DNA from: Pseudomonas sp. UMAB-08
GTDB taxonomy: Bacteria > Pseudomonadota > Gammaproteobacteria > Pseudomonadales > Pseudomonadaceae
Length of the DNA: 64,000 bases
Direction: 5' to 3'
Assembly: GCF_900095225.1 (NCBI RefSeq)
Contig: NZ_LT607414.1
Span: forward strand, 62,001-126,000
Below are positions 17,094-26,473 of this stretch, one piece after another. Made by a program: the position numbers and the translations under genes. The first letter of the stretch is position 1; each line of letters opens with the position of its first letter. The notes beneath the pieces were generated by a model that worked only from the letters and a program-made list of their open reading frames with translations, was not told where the DNA came from and made no database searches.

Positions 17094-18149
17094 CTAGTAA
17101 TTATGTCGGGAAAGAGCGACCGCTTCGCCCAGCGCCCTTCGCTTGTCCAGCCAGCCTTTGAGGCGTAGATAAAGTCCTTTTTCGATAAATTCGTAGCTGC
17201 CCCAGGCTCCGACCGCAATCAATGGTACACACACGGCAAACACCGCATATGGATTGAGCCCATAGCGTTCAGACGCCAGCCATCCGCCGTAAAGAACCAA
17301 TACGTGGAGTAAATACACCGAGTAGGAACAGTCGCCCAGCACCTTGAATAATCGATTGCCCTGAAAGTATGGTTCCAGTGAGATACAGGCGACGACAATC
17401 AACGCGCTGGGCAGCCCCCAGTTCATAAACCGTTGTGCCGGTGGCAAGTGATAAATGGTGACAAAGGCCCCGGCAATCGCCAGCAGCGGTAGCCATAGCC
17501 GGGGAGTAATCCAGCCGCGGCTGTAGATAATGCCGATGCCGATGCCCAGCAGAAACTCGTACATAATGTCGTTGCGGTAGAAATGGCTGATCCAACCGTA
17601 ACGGGTCAACACCTCACTCACCGCGAACAATGCGGCTGCGACAACCAATGGCCGATGACGTTGATGGACCAAAAACACCAGTGAGAACAGCAGATAGAAG
17701 AACATTTCATAATTCAGCGTCCAGCCCACGTTCAACGTCGGGTACATGCCGTAACCGCCGGGGTTTTCAGAAGGGATGAATAACAGGGAAAGAATGAAGT
17801 TCTGCCAACTGATCACTTGATGCGGCAATAGCGGGCTGGCGACTACCAACAGCAGCCCCATGGCGGCCGTGTAGACCCAATATGCCGGGACGATACGGAT
17901 GATCCGATTGACCATGAAGCGTCCCGCTGGCATGTCTTTGTTTTGCGTGGACAGGTAGATCACCAACCCACTGATCACGAAGAAAATATCGACCCCTACC
18001 GCCCCCCTGTCGACGAAGAACTGCCCTACGGGGCCTTTGGCATGAAAATCAAAGAAAATCTGCATAAAGTGGTGACACACAACGACCCACGCGGCGAGTG
18101 CCCGCAGGGCTTGAACCGAAATCAACATCCGCAACTCACCTGTTTTCAA
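17094..18149 (-). CDS. Acyltransferase 3 family membrane protein (OafA-like)
   Basis: 351 aa with about ten membrane helices. The N-terminus ([18 protein letters not shown]) holds the conserved Arg-Ala-Leu-Ala and His-His of acyltransferase-3, followed by [14 protein letters not shown]. Such enzymes O-acetylate or otherwise acylate surface sugars such as LPS O-antigen or exopolysaccharide at the inner membrane. No sugar-polymer genes lie next to it, so the substrate cannot be inferred. Start could be at MKTGEL or at MLISVQ seven codons later. Confidence 0.88.
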   Translation of the reverse strand: MKTGELRMLISVQALRALAAWVVVCHHFMQIFFDFHAKGPVGQFFVDRGAVGVDIFFVISGLVIYLSTQNKDMPAGRFMVNRIIRIVPAYWVYTAAMGLLLVVASPLLPHQVISWQNFILSLLFIPSENPGGYGMYPTLNVGWTLNYEMFFYLLFSLVFLVHQRHRPLVVAAALFAVSEVLTRYGWISHFYRNDIMYEFLLGIGIGIIYSRGWITPRLWLPLLAIAGAFVTIYHLPPAQRFMNWGLPSALIVVACISLEPYFQGNRLFKVLGDCSYSVYLLHVLVLYGGWLASERYGLNPYAVFAVCVPLIAVGAWGSYEFIEKGLYLRLKGWLDKRRALGEAVALSRHNY

Positions 18150-18322
18150 ATCAACATCAAGGACCCCGAATAAACGGCTACTTCAGGTCGTCTCGATACG
18201 TCGGACCGCGATAAGGGCGAAAAGGTTGCGCGGGATTGATGACTGGTAGATGGCTGCGGGCCATGTTTATCAAGGTATTCAGCTCAAACAGAGCGTGTCG
18301 TCGGCTTCGCGGGCTTACCTGC

Positions 18323-18345
18323 GTAGCCGTTTAAAGAACGGCTAC
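18323..18345. other. Perfect hairpin overlapping the cti stop codon
   Basis: GTAGCCGTT (18323-18331) pairs with AACGGCTAC (18337-18345) around TAAAG. The cti stop codon (18344-18342) lies in the stem. No T-run follows on either strand, so it may be an mRNA-end stabiliser rather than a terminator. The rest of 18150-18341 holds no convincing gene; a 28-codon frame (MARSHLP onward) has no ribosome site. Confidence 0.45.
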
Positions 18346-20645
18346 AGATTCTCGTAGCGGTTCATGTCCAGCACACCCGCCTCAACCGGCTCGGTCTCCT
18401 GGATATAGCGTGTCAGGTCATGAAAATAGAACCAGAACTGAGGATTGCTCCGGCGAATGCCCCAGCGCTGAACGATTTTTTCGAACGCATTCGCGTCCCG
18501 CGCCTGCTCCATGGCGCGGACAAACGCGGGCACCTGCACAGCAGGAATATTGAACATGAAGTTAGGGTAACTGCTCAGCACGCCGGGGTAGAGGGTCAGG
18601 GTGTCCAGCCCCGGCTGATAGCGGGATTCCTCACCCAGCATAAAGGCGACGTTACTGTGTGCACGGTTGCGCAGCAGGCTGTAGAGCTCGCGCTTACCAT
18701 CGCTGGCCTGGATTCGGAGCATGCTTGCTTCCGGTAACTGGGCGATCACCTGTAAACCCGCCGCCGGGCGAGACGTCAGGCGACTCAGGGCCTGTTCGGC
18801 GTAGCGCAATTCGGGCGCCAGGGTTTGCCGGGCACAGTACGCGCCACTGCAGCGGTTGATCGGGTCCGGCCGGCCATTCAAGTTGCCATAGCGCACCAGC
18901 AACTGAAGGGCGAAATCACGCTTGGGGTCTTTTTCATTGAGTTTAAGACCGCTCGGCGTGTCATCGTCGATGCCTTGATAGTCCAGCCACATCTTCACTT
19001 TGCCGCCTTCCTGGTACCAATCGCTCAATATCTCATCGCGCGAGTCAGCCGGCATCAGCCGCAGAAAGTTCTGCTCGGCACCGTTGCGGATCAGGTCGAA
19101 ATACAACCGGGTCTGTGCCTGGTGCGCAACGTTGCCGAATACGTCGAAGTTGACCGCGAGCTGGTAGTAGGTGCGCTCAAGGATGGGAAAGTCGAACAGC
19201 CACATCGTCTGCGGGATTTCGCCGATCAACCCTTTATTGACGGACGCGCTGTCGTAGTGACGAAAAATCGACAGCAGGGCGTTGTCGTTACCGGCCCATA
19301 AGGTCGACCAACCGGGTGCTGGCGCCTGAGCATAGGTCTTGCTGCGTAGCGCTTCGTACTCATTGCGCTTGTCGCGATAGGAGTGCCACAGGGTCAACAC
19401 GCTGCCAACGTCGTCGATCTGGCCGGGCATCGACAACAGTGGCGTGGCCTTGTCGCGATAAGCCGCATCCGTGAGGTACAGATCATGTGCCGGGTCCTGA
19501 AAAAGAGCCCAGAAATTATCGCGAATGACATCACTGGCGATATTCCCACGGCATACCGGACCACGGATAAAGGTGCGAATGAAGTACTCGGCGTTGTCGA
19601 GCATGAACTGATAACGCGCCTGGGCTGGAATCGCCTGAAACGTGTCGAACGGATTGGCGCGATGCCGTGGGCCGTAGCCAGGCGAAGCGCTGACAGTCCA
19701 GTCACCGCTGTAGAACAGCTCTTTGACCCGCGCCATTTTGCCTGGGCTCATGGGGTACGTGATGTGGGTCTTGTGCACGATCACCCCTTGTACCGGCCAC
19801 AAGCGGTAATACACGTCGGTGCCAGGGTCATCGTTAGGCCGTCGAGTATTGATCAGGTCGATGGGCTGACCACTGGGCGTACGCGAACGAACCCACTGAA
19901 AGAAATGCCCCGGCTCGCCGCCTTCAAAATAAATGTGCGCCAGGAACAGATGCTCGTATAACCACCGTGCCACCAACCCTTCCTTGGCGCCGCGGGTGTT
20001 GAGCATGTCTTCCCACTGAGTGATCTGCAGCGTCTCGCTGGCGCTTGGGGCCAGCGCCTGTTCATCGATCGGTGCACCCGCCGCCAACCAGCGCCGCAAG
20101 GTTTGATACTGAGGCTCGGTCAAACCGGTCACTGCCAGCGGCATGCCTTCCTTGGGATGATTACCGGCATAGGCTTCGAACTCAGCCGGCATCGGGCATT
20201 GATTATCTCGGCCCATCCCCAGAACGATCTCGGCAGGGACTTTGGCATAGGGCGTCAGCGGCGTTTTATGGCCGAGCTCAAGCATCCGCGCCATCAGTGC
20301 CGCCTGACTGCCTTGCGCATCAAGCACCGAATAGAAGCCTTTATGCTGCCAGGCCGTGACGCTGTGGGCATCGTAATAAAGACGGGTAGTTGCCTCGGCT
20401 TCGCTGCGCCTGCCGTTATACACCTGAACTTTCGACGCCCCACGTAGCGCCCCTTCGGCGCTGCCCAGGTTGAGCTGGCACGCGGCGTCATAACAGGCAT
20501 GGCAGGCGACACACTTCTCAGTAAAGATCGGCTGCACGTCTCGGGTGTAGGAAATAGACGAAGGAAGGTTCAACCCAGAATCTTGCGCACGTACCCCACT
20601 GCATAGAAGCAGCAAAAAGAGGCTTGCGAGTACGCGATATGGCAT
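18342..20645 (-). CDS. cti: Cti, periplasmic cis/trans fatty-acid isomerase
   Basis: 767 aa from the second start codon (20645), matching Pseudomonas Cti. It has a signal peptide (about 1-20, ending RAQ) and a cytochrome-c-type heme site CVACH (45-49). Cti is a heme protein that turns cis into trans unsaturated fatty acids in membrane phospholipids in response to solvent or heat. The longer start at 20663 adds MVGTLD and has no clear ribosome site. It is divergent from metH with a 152-nt shared upstream region, an arrangement conserved in Pseudomonas. Confidence 0.95.
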   Translation of the reverse strand: MPYRVLASLFLLLLCSGVRAQDSGLNLPSSISYTRDVQPIFTEKCVACHACYDAACQLNLGSAEGALRGASKVQVYNGRRSEAEATTRLYYDAHSVTAWQHKGFYSVLDAQGSQAALMARMLELGHKTPLTPYAKVPAEIVLGMGRDNQCPMPAEFEAYAGNHPKEGMPLAVTGLTEPQYQTLRRWLAAGAPIDEQALAPSASETLQITQWEDMLNTRGAKEGLVARWLYEHLFLAHIYFEGGEPGHFFQWVRSRTPSGQPIDLINTRRPNDDPGTDVYYRLWPVQGVIVHKTHITYPMSPGKMARVKELFYSGDWTVSASPGYGPRHRANPFDTFQAIPAQARYQFMLDNAEYFIRTFIRGPVCRGNIASDVIRDNFWALFQDPAHDLYLTDAAYRDKATPLLSMPGQIDDVGSVLTLWHSYRDKRNEYEALRSKTYAQAPAPGWSTLWAGNDNALLSIFRHYDSASVNKGLIGEIPQTMWLFDFPILERTYYQLAVNFDVFGNVAHQAQTRLYFDLIRNGAEQNFLRLMPADSRDEILSDWYQEGGKVKMWLDYQGIDDDTPSGLKLNEKDPKRDFALQLLVRYGNLNGRPDPINRCSGAYCARQTLAPELRYAEQALSRLTSRPAAGLQVIAQLPEASMLRIQASDGKRELYSLLRNRAHSNVAFMLGEESRYQPGLDTLTLYPGVLSSYPNFMFNIPAVQVPAFVRAMEQARDANAFEKIVQRWGIRRSNPQFWFYFHDLTRYIQETEPVEAGVLDMNRYENL

Positions 20646-20797
20646 GTCCAGTGTCCCGACCATTAAAGCGCGGAGATTCTACAGTGGCTTACGCCCTCCA
20701 ACATGAGCGATATTCATGAGAATGCCCTCCTCTCACTAAAAGCGCGCAGGTTTGCTATTATCTCGGACCTTCTGTATTGGCCTTTCCAGGTAGTCCT

Positions 20798-23700
20798 ATG
20801 TCCGACCGCAGCGCTCGCCTCCACGTTCTCCAGCAAGCCCTCAAAGAGCGCATTCTGATTCTCGATGGTGGCATGGGCACAATGATCCAGAGCTACCGGC
20901 TGGAGGAAGAGGACTACCGTGGCAAACGCTTCGCCGACTGGCCAAGTGATGTCAAAGGCAACAACGACCTGCTGATTCTCAGTCGTCCGGACGTGATTGG
21001 GGCCATCGAAAAGGCCTATCTGGACGCTGGTGCGGACATTCTCGAAACCAACACCTTCAACGCCACCCAGGTTTCCCAAGCCGATTACGGCATGGAAGCG
21101 TTGGCCTATGAGTTGAACGTAGAAGGTGCCCGCCTCGCCCGCAAGGTCGCTGACGCTAAAACCCTGGAAACGCCCAACAAGCCGCGCTTCGTTGCCGGCG
21201 TTCTCGGCCCGACCAGCCGCACCTGCTCGCTGTCGCCAGACGTGAACAACCCCGGTTACCGCAACGTGACCTTCGATCAGTTGGTGGAAAACTACACCGA
21301 AGCCACTCACGGCTTGATCGAGGGCGGCGCCGATCTGATCCTGATCGAGACGATTTTCGACACCCTCAATGCCAAGGCCGCAATTTTCGCCGTGCAGGGC
21401 GTGTTCGAAGAAGTCGGCTTTGAATTGCCGATCATGATCTCCGGGACCATCACCGATGCCTCGGGCCGCACACTGTCCGGACAAACCACTGAAGCGTTCT
21501 GGAACTCGGTCAGCCACGCCAAACCCATTTCGGTGGGCTTGAACTGCGCGTTGGGCGCCAGCGATTTGCGTCCGTACCTGGAAGAGCTGTCGAACAAGGC
21601 CGGCACTTACGTTTCGGCGCACCCTAACGCCGGTTTGCCGAACGCCTTTGGTGAATACGACGAAGAGCCAGCACAGACAGCGGCAATCATCGAAGAGTTC
21701 GCCCAGAGTGGCTTTCTCAATATCGTCGGTGGCTGCTGTGGGACCACGCCTGCGCACATCAAGGCCATCGCCAATGCGGTGAGCAAGTACCCGCCGCGAG
21801 CTATTCCGGACATCCCTAAAGCCTGTCGCCTGTCCGGCCTGGAACCGTTCACCATTGATCGCAGTTCGTTGTTCATCAACGTTGGCGAGCGCACCAACAT
21901 CACTGGTTCTGCGCGTTTTGCCCGGCTGATCCGTGAAGACAACTACACCGAAGCCCTTGAAGTCGCCTTGCAGCAGGTCGAAGCCGGCGCTCAGGTGATC
22001 GACATCAACATGGACGAGGGCATGCTCGATTCGAAGAAGGCGATGGTCACCTTCCTCAATCTGATTGCTGGCGAACCGGACATTTCCCGCGTTCCGATCA
22101 TGATCGACTCCTCCAAATGGGAAGTGATCGAAGCCGGCCTCAAGTGCATTCAGGGCAAGGGCATCGTCAACTCCATCAGCATGAAGGAAGGCGTGGAGCA
22201 GTTCATCCATCACGCCAAACTGTGCAAACGCTATGGCGCCGCCGTGGTGGTGATGGCGTTCGATGAAGACGGCCAGGCCGACACCGAGAAGCGCAAGAGA
22301 GAAATCTGCAAGCGCTCCTACGACATCCTGGTCAACGATGTCGGCTTCCCGCCTGAAGACATCATTTTTGACCCGAACATCTTCGCCATTGCCACCGGTA
22401 TCGAAGAGCACAACAACTACGCCGTCGATTTCATCAACGCCTGCGCCTATATTCGCGACAACCTGCCCCACGCCCTGACCTCCGGTGGCGTGTCCAACGT
22501 ATCGTTCTCGTTCCGTGGCAACAATCCGGTACGCGAGGCGATTCACTCGGTGTTTTTGCTGTATGCGATCCGCAACGGCTTGAGCATGGGTATCGTCAAC
22601 GCCGGGCAACTGGAGATCTACGACCAGATACCGGCAGAATTGCGCGATTGTGTGGAAGACGTCGTCCTCAACCGCACGCCAAACGGTACCGACGCCCTGC
22701 TGGCCATTGCCGACAAGTACAAGGGTGACGGCAGCGTCAAAGAAGCCGAAACCGAAGAGTGGCGTGGCTGGGAAGTCAACAAGCGCCTGGAACACGCGCT
22801 GGTCAAAGGCATCACCACCCACATCGTCGAAGACACCGAAGAGTCACGGCAGTCGTTCAAGCGCCCGATCGAAGTGATCGAAGGTCCGCTGATGTCCGGC
22901 ATGAACATTGTCGGCGATCTGTTTGGCTCGGGAAAAATGTTCCTGCCGCAGGTGGTTAAATCGGCACGCGTGATGAAACAGGCCGTGGCCCACTTGATCC
23001 CGTTCATCGAGCTGGAAAAAGGCGATAAACCCGAAGCCAAAGGCAAAATCCTCATGGCCACGGTCAAGGGCGACGTGCATGACATCGGCAAGAACATTGT
23101 CGGCGTGGTTCTGGGTTGTAACGGCTATGACATCGTCGATCTGGGCGTGATGGTGCCGGCAGAGAAGATCCTGCAGGTAGCCAAGGAACAGAAGTGCGAC
23201 ATCATCGGCCTGTCTGGACTGATTACCCCGTCACTCGATGAGATGGTGCACGTCGCCCGGGAAATGCAGCGTCAGGGCTTTACCCTGCCGCTGATGATCG
23301 GTGGCGCGACCACGTCCAAAGCCCATACCGCGGTGAAGATCGAGCCCAAGTACAGCAACGACGCGGTGATCTACGTCACCGATGCATCCCGCGCCGTTGG
23401 CGTGGCCACGCAATTGCTGTCCAAGGAACTGAAGCCGGCATTTATCGAGAAAACCCGGCTCGAGTACATCGAGGTACGTGAGCGCACCGCCGCCCGTAGC
23501 TCGCGCACCGAACGCCTGAGTTACGCCGCTGCCGTGGCCAAGAAGCCGAAGTTCGACTGGGCCGATTACCAACCGGTCAAACCCACGTTCACCGGTGTGA
23601 AGGTCCTGGAAAATATCGACCTGAATGTGCTGGCCGAGTACATCGACTGGACCCCGTTCTTCATCTCTTGGGACCTGGCTGGCAAATACCCGCGCATTCT

Positions 23701-24505
23701 CACCGATGAAGTGGTTGGCGAAGCAGCGACCTCGCTGTTTGCCGATGCTCAGGACATCCTGCGCAAACTGATCGACGAAAAACTGATCAGCGCTCGCGCA
23801 GTGTTTGGCTTCTGGCCTGCCAATCAGGTCGATAACGATGACCTGGAGCTTTACGGCAACGACGGCAAACCACTGGCCAAGCTGCATCACCTGCGTCAGC
23901 AGATCATCAAGACCGACGGAAAACCAAACTTCTCCCTGGCCGACTTTGTCGCGCCCAAGGACAGCGGCGTCACCGATTACGTCGGTGGTTTCATCACCAC
24001 CGCGGGCATCGGTGCCGAAGAAGTGTCCAAGGCTTATCAAGACAAAGGCGACGACTACAACGCAATCATGGTCAAAGCCCTGGCCGACCGTCTCGCCGAA
24101 GCTTGCGCCGAGTGGCTGCACCAACAGGTGCGGAAAAACTACTGGGGTTATGCCAAGGACGAACAACTGGCCAACGAAGACCTGATCAAGGAGCAGTACA
24201 TCGGTATCCGTCCTGCACCGGGTTATCCGGCCTGCCCGGATCACACCGAAAAGGGCACCTTGTTCGACCTGCTGGACCGCGCTGAGGAGGGTCAGTCGGG
24301 CCTGAGCGGTGTCACCTTGACCGAAAGCTATGCCATGTTCCCTGCGGCGTCGGTAAGTGGCTGGTACTTCGCTCACCCACAGGCACAATATTTTGCCGTG
24401 GGTAAAGTCGACAAGGATCAGGTAGAAAGCTACACGGCGCGCAAAGGTCAGGAACTGAGTGTTTCTGAGCGCTGGCTGGCGCCAAACCTGGGATACGACG
24501 ACTAA
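20798..24505 (+). CDS. metH: MetH, cobalamin-dependent methionine synthase
   Basis: 1235 aa from the ATG at 20798 ([10 protein letters not shown]). The four modules are in order: homocysteine domain with zinc cysteines (GLNCALG and GGCCGTTP), pterin-binding domain (from about 350), cobalamin cap and binding domain with [11 protein letters not shown] (the D-x-H-x-x-G lower ligand motif, about 757) and a C-terminal SAM reactivation domain ([12 protein letters not shown] near 1140). It moves the N5-methyl of methyl-THF to homocysteine through methyl-B12. No SAH- or B12-riboswitch was found in the leader; a TATTAT near 20755 is a possible -10. Confidence 0.97.
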   Translation: MSDRSARLHVLQQALKERILILDGGMGTMIQSYRLEEEDYRGKRFADWPSDVKGNNDLLILSRPDVIGAIEKAYLDAGADILETNTFNATQVSQADYGMEALAYELNVEGARLARKVADAKTLETPNKPRFVAGVLGPTSRTCSLSPDVNNPGYRNVTFDQLVENYTEATHGLIEGGADLILIETIFDTLNAKAAIFAVQGVFEEVGFELPIMISGTITDASGRTLSGQTTEAFWNSVSHAKPISVGLNCALGASDLRPYLEELSNKAGTYVSAHPNAGLPNAFGEYDEEPAQTAAIIEEFAQSGFLNIVGGCCGTTPAHIKAIANAVSKYPPRAIPDIPKACRLSGLEPFTIDRSSLFINVGERTNITGSARFARLIREDNYTEALEVALQQVEAGAQVIDINMDEGMLDSKKAMVTFLNLIAGEPDISRVPIMIDSSKWEVIEAGLKCIQGKGIVNSISMKEGVEQFIHHAKLCKRYGAAVVVMAFDEDGQADTEKRKREICKRSYDILVNDVGFPPEDIIFDPNIFAIATGIEEHNNYAVDFINACAYIRDNLPHALTSGGVSNVSFSFRGNNPVREAIHSVFLLYAIRNGLSMGIVNAGQLEIYDQIPAELRDCVEDVVLNRTPNGTDALLAIADKYKGDGSVKEAETEEWRGWEVNKRLEHALVKGITTHIVEDTEESRQSFKRPIEVIEGPLMSGMNIVGDLFGSGKMFLPQVVKSARVMKQAVAHLIPFIELEKGDKPEAKGKILMATVKGDVHDIGKNIVGVVLGCNGYDIVDLGVMVPAEKILQVAKEQKCDIIGLSGLITPSLDEMVHVAREMQRQGFTLPLMIGGATTSKAHTAVKIEPKYSNDAVIYVTDASRAVGVATQLLSKELKPAFIEKTRLEYIEVRERTAARSSRTERLSYAAAVAKKPKFDWADYQPVKPTFTGVKVLENIDLNVLAEYIDWTPFFISWDLAGKYPRILTDEVVGEAATSLFADAQDILRKLIDEKLISARAVFGFWPANQVDNDDLELYGNDGKPLAKLHHLRQQIIKTDGKPNFSLADFVAPKDSGVTDYVGGFITTAGIGAEEVSKAYQDKGDDYNAIMVKALADRLAEACAEWLHQQVRKNYWGYAKDEQLANEDLIKEQYIGIRPAPGYPACPDHTEKGTLFDLLDRAEEGQSGLSGVTLTESYAMFPAASVSGWYFAHPQAQYFAVGKVDKDQVESYTARKGQELSVSERWLAPNLGYDD

Positions 24506-24518
24506 GACAGCGCGTTCA

Positions 24519-24551
24519 GGAGGCAGCCCGGCCATGGGTTGCTTCCTTTTT
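24519..24551 (+). terminator. Intrinsic terminator of metH
   Basis: GGAGGCAGCCC (24519-24529) pairs with GGGTTGCTTCC (24536-24546), 11 bp with two G-U pairs, followed by five T. It starts 14 nt after the metH stop. Confidence 0.82.
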
Positions 24552-24657
24552 CAGCAGGCGCTGCCATTCATCAAAGTGACCGGCGCAGGGCATATCCCCC
24601 TGAGTTGACTATGCTTCAGTGAGTTTTCTTTACGTTGATGTGAACTCACGAGGGTGT

Positions 24658-24876
24658 ATGGACGACTCTTCAAACAATAAGCCGCCTACTTTCTGGCAGA
24701 TGGTGCAGAGCGTTGTAGCGGCGGCATTTGGTGTGCAGAGCGGGAAAAACCGGGCTCGGGATTTTACCCACGGCAAACCCAGTCATTTCGTCATACTGGG
24801 CGTGCTGTTCACGGCGATCTTCGCCCTGACCTTGTTTGGCATTGTGCAGTTGGTATTGCACTTCGCAGTGGGCTGA
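24658..24876 (+). CDS. DUF2970 small inner-membrane protein
   Basis: 72 aa from the ATG at 24658 with GAGGG upstream. The N-terminal half (FWQMVQSVVAAAFGVQS) and the middle (RDFTHGKPSHFVILGVLFTAIFALTLFGIVQLVL) fit DUF2970, a short proteobacterial family with one or two membrane helices and no known role. It converges with a periplasmic binding protein gene only 4 nt away. Confidence 0.82.
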   Translation: MDDSSNNKPPTFWQMVQSVVAAAFGVQSGKNRARDFTHGKPSHFVILGVLFTAIFALTLFGIVQLVLHFAVG

Positions 24877-24880
24877 CCCT

Positions 24881-25972
24881 TCAGTGCAGTATGCTTTTCA
24901 GGGAAAAGTGGTACGCGTCTGGCGTAGGGTTACCCGTCACGCTGAATGTGCGGAAATCGACGCCATAGTCGTCTTTGTGGCTAGCCTGCAGCAGGCGCCA
25001 GGCATCCTGCTGGCCGATAAGCTGCAACACGCTTAACTGACGCGCCCCCAGGTACTGGCGATCCTGTTCCCTGGTTGCGTCATAGTCGTGCAGCAATACC
25101 ATGGCCCACCCTCCCAACGTAAAGTGTCCACCCGCCAGAACACTCAAACTTCCGTCCAGTCGCGCCTGCAAGGCCGCTGTCGAAGAGTTCAAGGCACTAA
25201 ACAGCACATCCTTGCCCGGCTTTGCGCCCCGTTCACGCAATGCCGCCATGGCGCCAAACGCCATTTCATCATTGGCAGACCATACCAGGCTTGTTTTCGG
25301 GTAGCGCTTGAACAGCTGTCGGGCCTGCTCCTGCGCCCGCCCTCGCTCCCAACCGCTGTACACGAGTTGACGCAAATGCACTTCCGGGTGCTCAGCCAAG
25401 GCGCGGTGCAGGCCCTGCTCGCGAAGCTGGGCGACGGGTGTTGTTGCTGCCCCGGAGAACGCCAGCATGTCAATGCTCTGACCGACGGCAACCTTGGGGT
25501 GCAGGCGAATCAGCTCCTTGGCCATCAGATAGCCGCCCTCCTCGTCATTCCCCACCAGGCTACCGATCAAATTCGGAAAGCGGGTGCGGACGTCGCCAAG
25601 TAGGTTGATCTGATCAGGGGTGAGGGTATTGTTGACGGCGAACAGCTTGACGCCGCTGCCTTGGGACAGACGAAGAATTTCCGGGGCGGCATACAGTTCA
25701 TTGACGAACACCAGGTAATCGGGCCGGTCGGGGCCCTGCAACACTTCGCGCGCCTGGATCAGCGTTTTATCGGGGTCCCGCTCCGAGTAGTGCACCTGCA
25801 ACGTCATGCCCAAGTCATCGGCCGCCGCCGCCATGAACTTTGAATAGCTGACCCAAAACGTTTCTGTCGACAGGCCCGGATTGAGAAAAACCACCGTCGC
25901 CGCTTCGGCCGCAGTCAGCCATACGCTGCTCAATACCAGCAACGCGCTACAAAAAAATTTAAACATTCTCAT
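24881..25972 (-). CDS. Orphan periplasmic binding protein (sugar-type, Peripla_BP_4-like)
   Basis: 363 aa with a signal peptide (about 1-24, ending AEA). The rest is a two-lobed periplasmic binding fold related to ribose/LacI-type proteins (VVFLNPGLSTETFWVSYSKF; LVWSANDEMAFGAMAAL). No permease or ATPase is adjacent, so it may serve as a sensory input for a partner elsewhere rather than in transport. Its last codons (SLKSILH) end 4 nt from DUF2970. Confidence 0.8.
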   Translation of the reverse strand: MRMFKFFCSALLVLSSVWLTAAEAATVVFLNPGLSTETFWVSYSKFMAAAADDLGMTLQVHYSERDPDKTLIQAREVLQGPDRPDYLVFVNELYAAPEILRLSQGSGVKLFAVNNTLTPDQINLLGDVRTRFPNLIGSLVGNDEEGGYLMAKELIRLHPKVAVGQSIDMLAFSGAATTPVAQLREQGLHRALAEHPEVHLRQLVYSGWERGRAQEQARQLFKRYPKTSLVWSANDEMAFGAMAALRERGAKPGKDVLFSALNSSTAALQARLDGSLSVLAGGHFTLGGWAMVLLHDYDATREQDRQYLGARQLSVLQLIGQQDAWRLLQASHKDDYGVDFRTFSVTGNPTPDAYHFSLKSILH

Positions 25973-26079
25973 GCGGGCCTGAAAAATAGGCGCGCAGTAT
26001 AACTGCTTGAATGCAGACCTCTGAATACCGTTTAACGCATTGTCCGACCGTCACGTCGGACAGGCGCAGGTTGCTTGCG

Positions 26080-26193
26080 TTATTGGTGGCTCACCCAGAA
26101 TACGGCCGTCGTTACGACCAGGATGACAATGAAGAAAATGGCCCAGGCATCTACGCTGCTATCGGCTTTCACTGCTTTGACAGGGTTGCTCAT
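26080..26193 (-). CDS. 37-aa single-span membrane protein
   Basis: The minus-strand frame from ATG at 26193 to TAA at 26080 encodes MSNPVKAVKADSSVDAWAIF followed by a hydrophobic span (about 17-34) and ends WVSHQ. A ribosome site (AAGAGGCGAT) lies about 6 nt before the ATG. The layout (polar N-terminus, one membrane helix, two Trp near the ends) is that of a genuine small membrane protein. It is too short for normal gene calling. Function unknown. Confidence 0.65.
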   Translation of the reverse strand: MSNPVKAVKADSSVDAWAIFFIVILVVTTAVFWVSHQ

Positions 26194-26473
26194 TGCATCG
26201 CCTCTTTTCGGTTTTATCGGTGATTGCACATGAAGCGTGACCGCCTCTGCGACAGCAGATTGCCGCGATCACGCCCTCAGTAAAGTCGAGCATTGCCCAT
26301 TCCTCAAGCAGGGTTATCCGATCAACCCGATCTGGATAGTTCTTTTAGTTCTTTGCATATACTCAAACTTCACTTTTGCGCATAACTGCAAACTGGTATC
26401 TTCCCTCGGCTCCGTTGGGAGTGCGCGGCCGTGCGCGCAGATTTGCTGTAAGCAGCCTGAGAACAGGACCTAT
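26194..26473 (+). promoter_or_regulatory. Leader region of cysI
   Basis: 280 nt between the divergent small membrane-protein gene and cysI. The part near 26335-26380 is A/T-rich (TCTTTTAGTTCTTTGCATATACTC) and likely holds the cysI promoter. A CysB site would be expected but has no consensus I can assign. No gene seen. Confidence 0.3.

Noticed and set aside
18180-18340. 28-codon minus-strand frame (MARSHLP onward) between acyltransferase and cti
   Set aside because: No ribosome site and no hydrophobic or domain feature; too weak to call a gene.
20664-20797. SAH or cobalamin riboswitch before metH
   Set aside because: The 134-nt leader lacks the conserved SAH aptamer segments and any B12 box.
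20714-22822. 702-codon minus-strand frame opposite metH
   Set aside because: It is an antisense shadow of metH: high GC at third positions of metH leaves the opposite frame open. No domain was recognised.
23231-24535. 434-codon minus-strand frame at the end of metH
   Set aside because: Antisense shadow of metH with no ribosome site or known motif.
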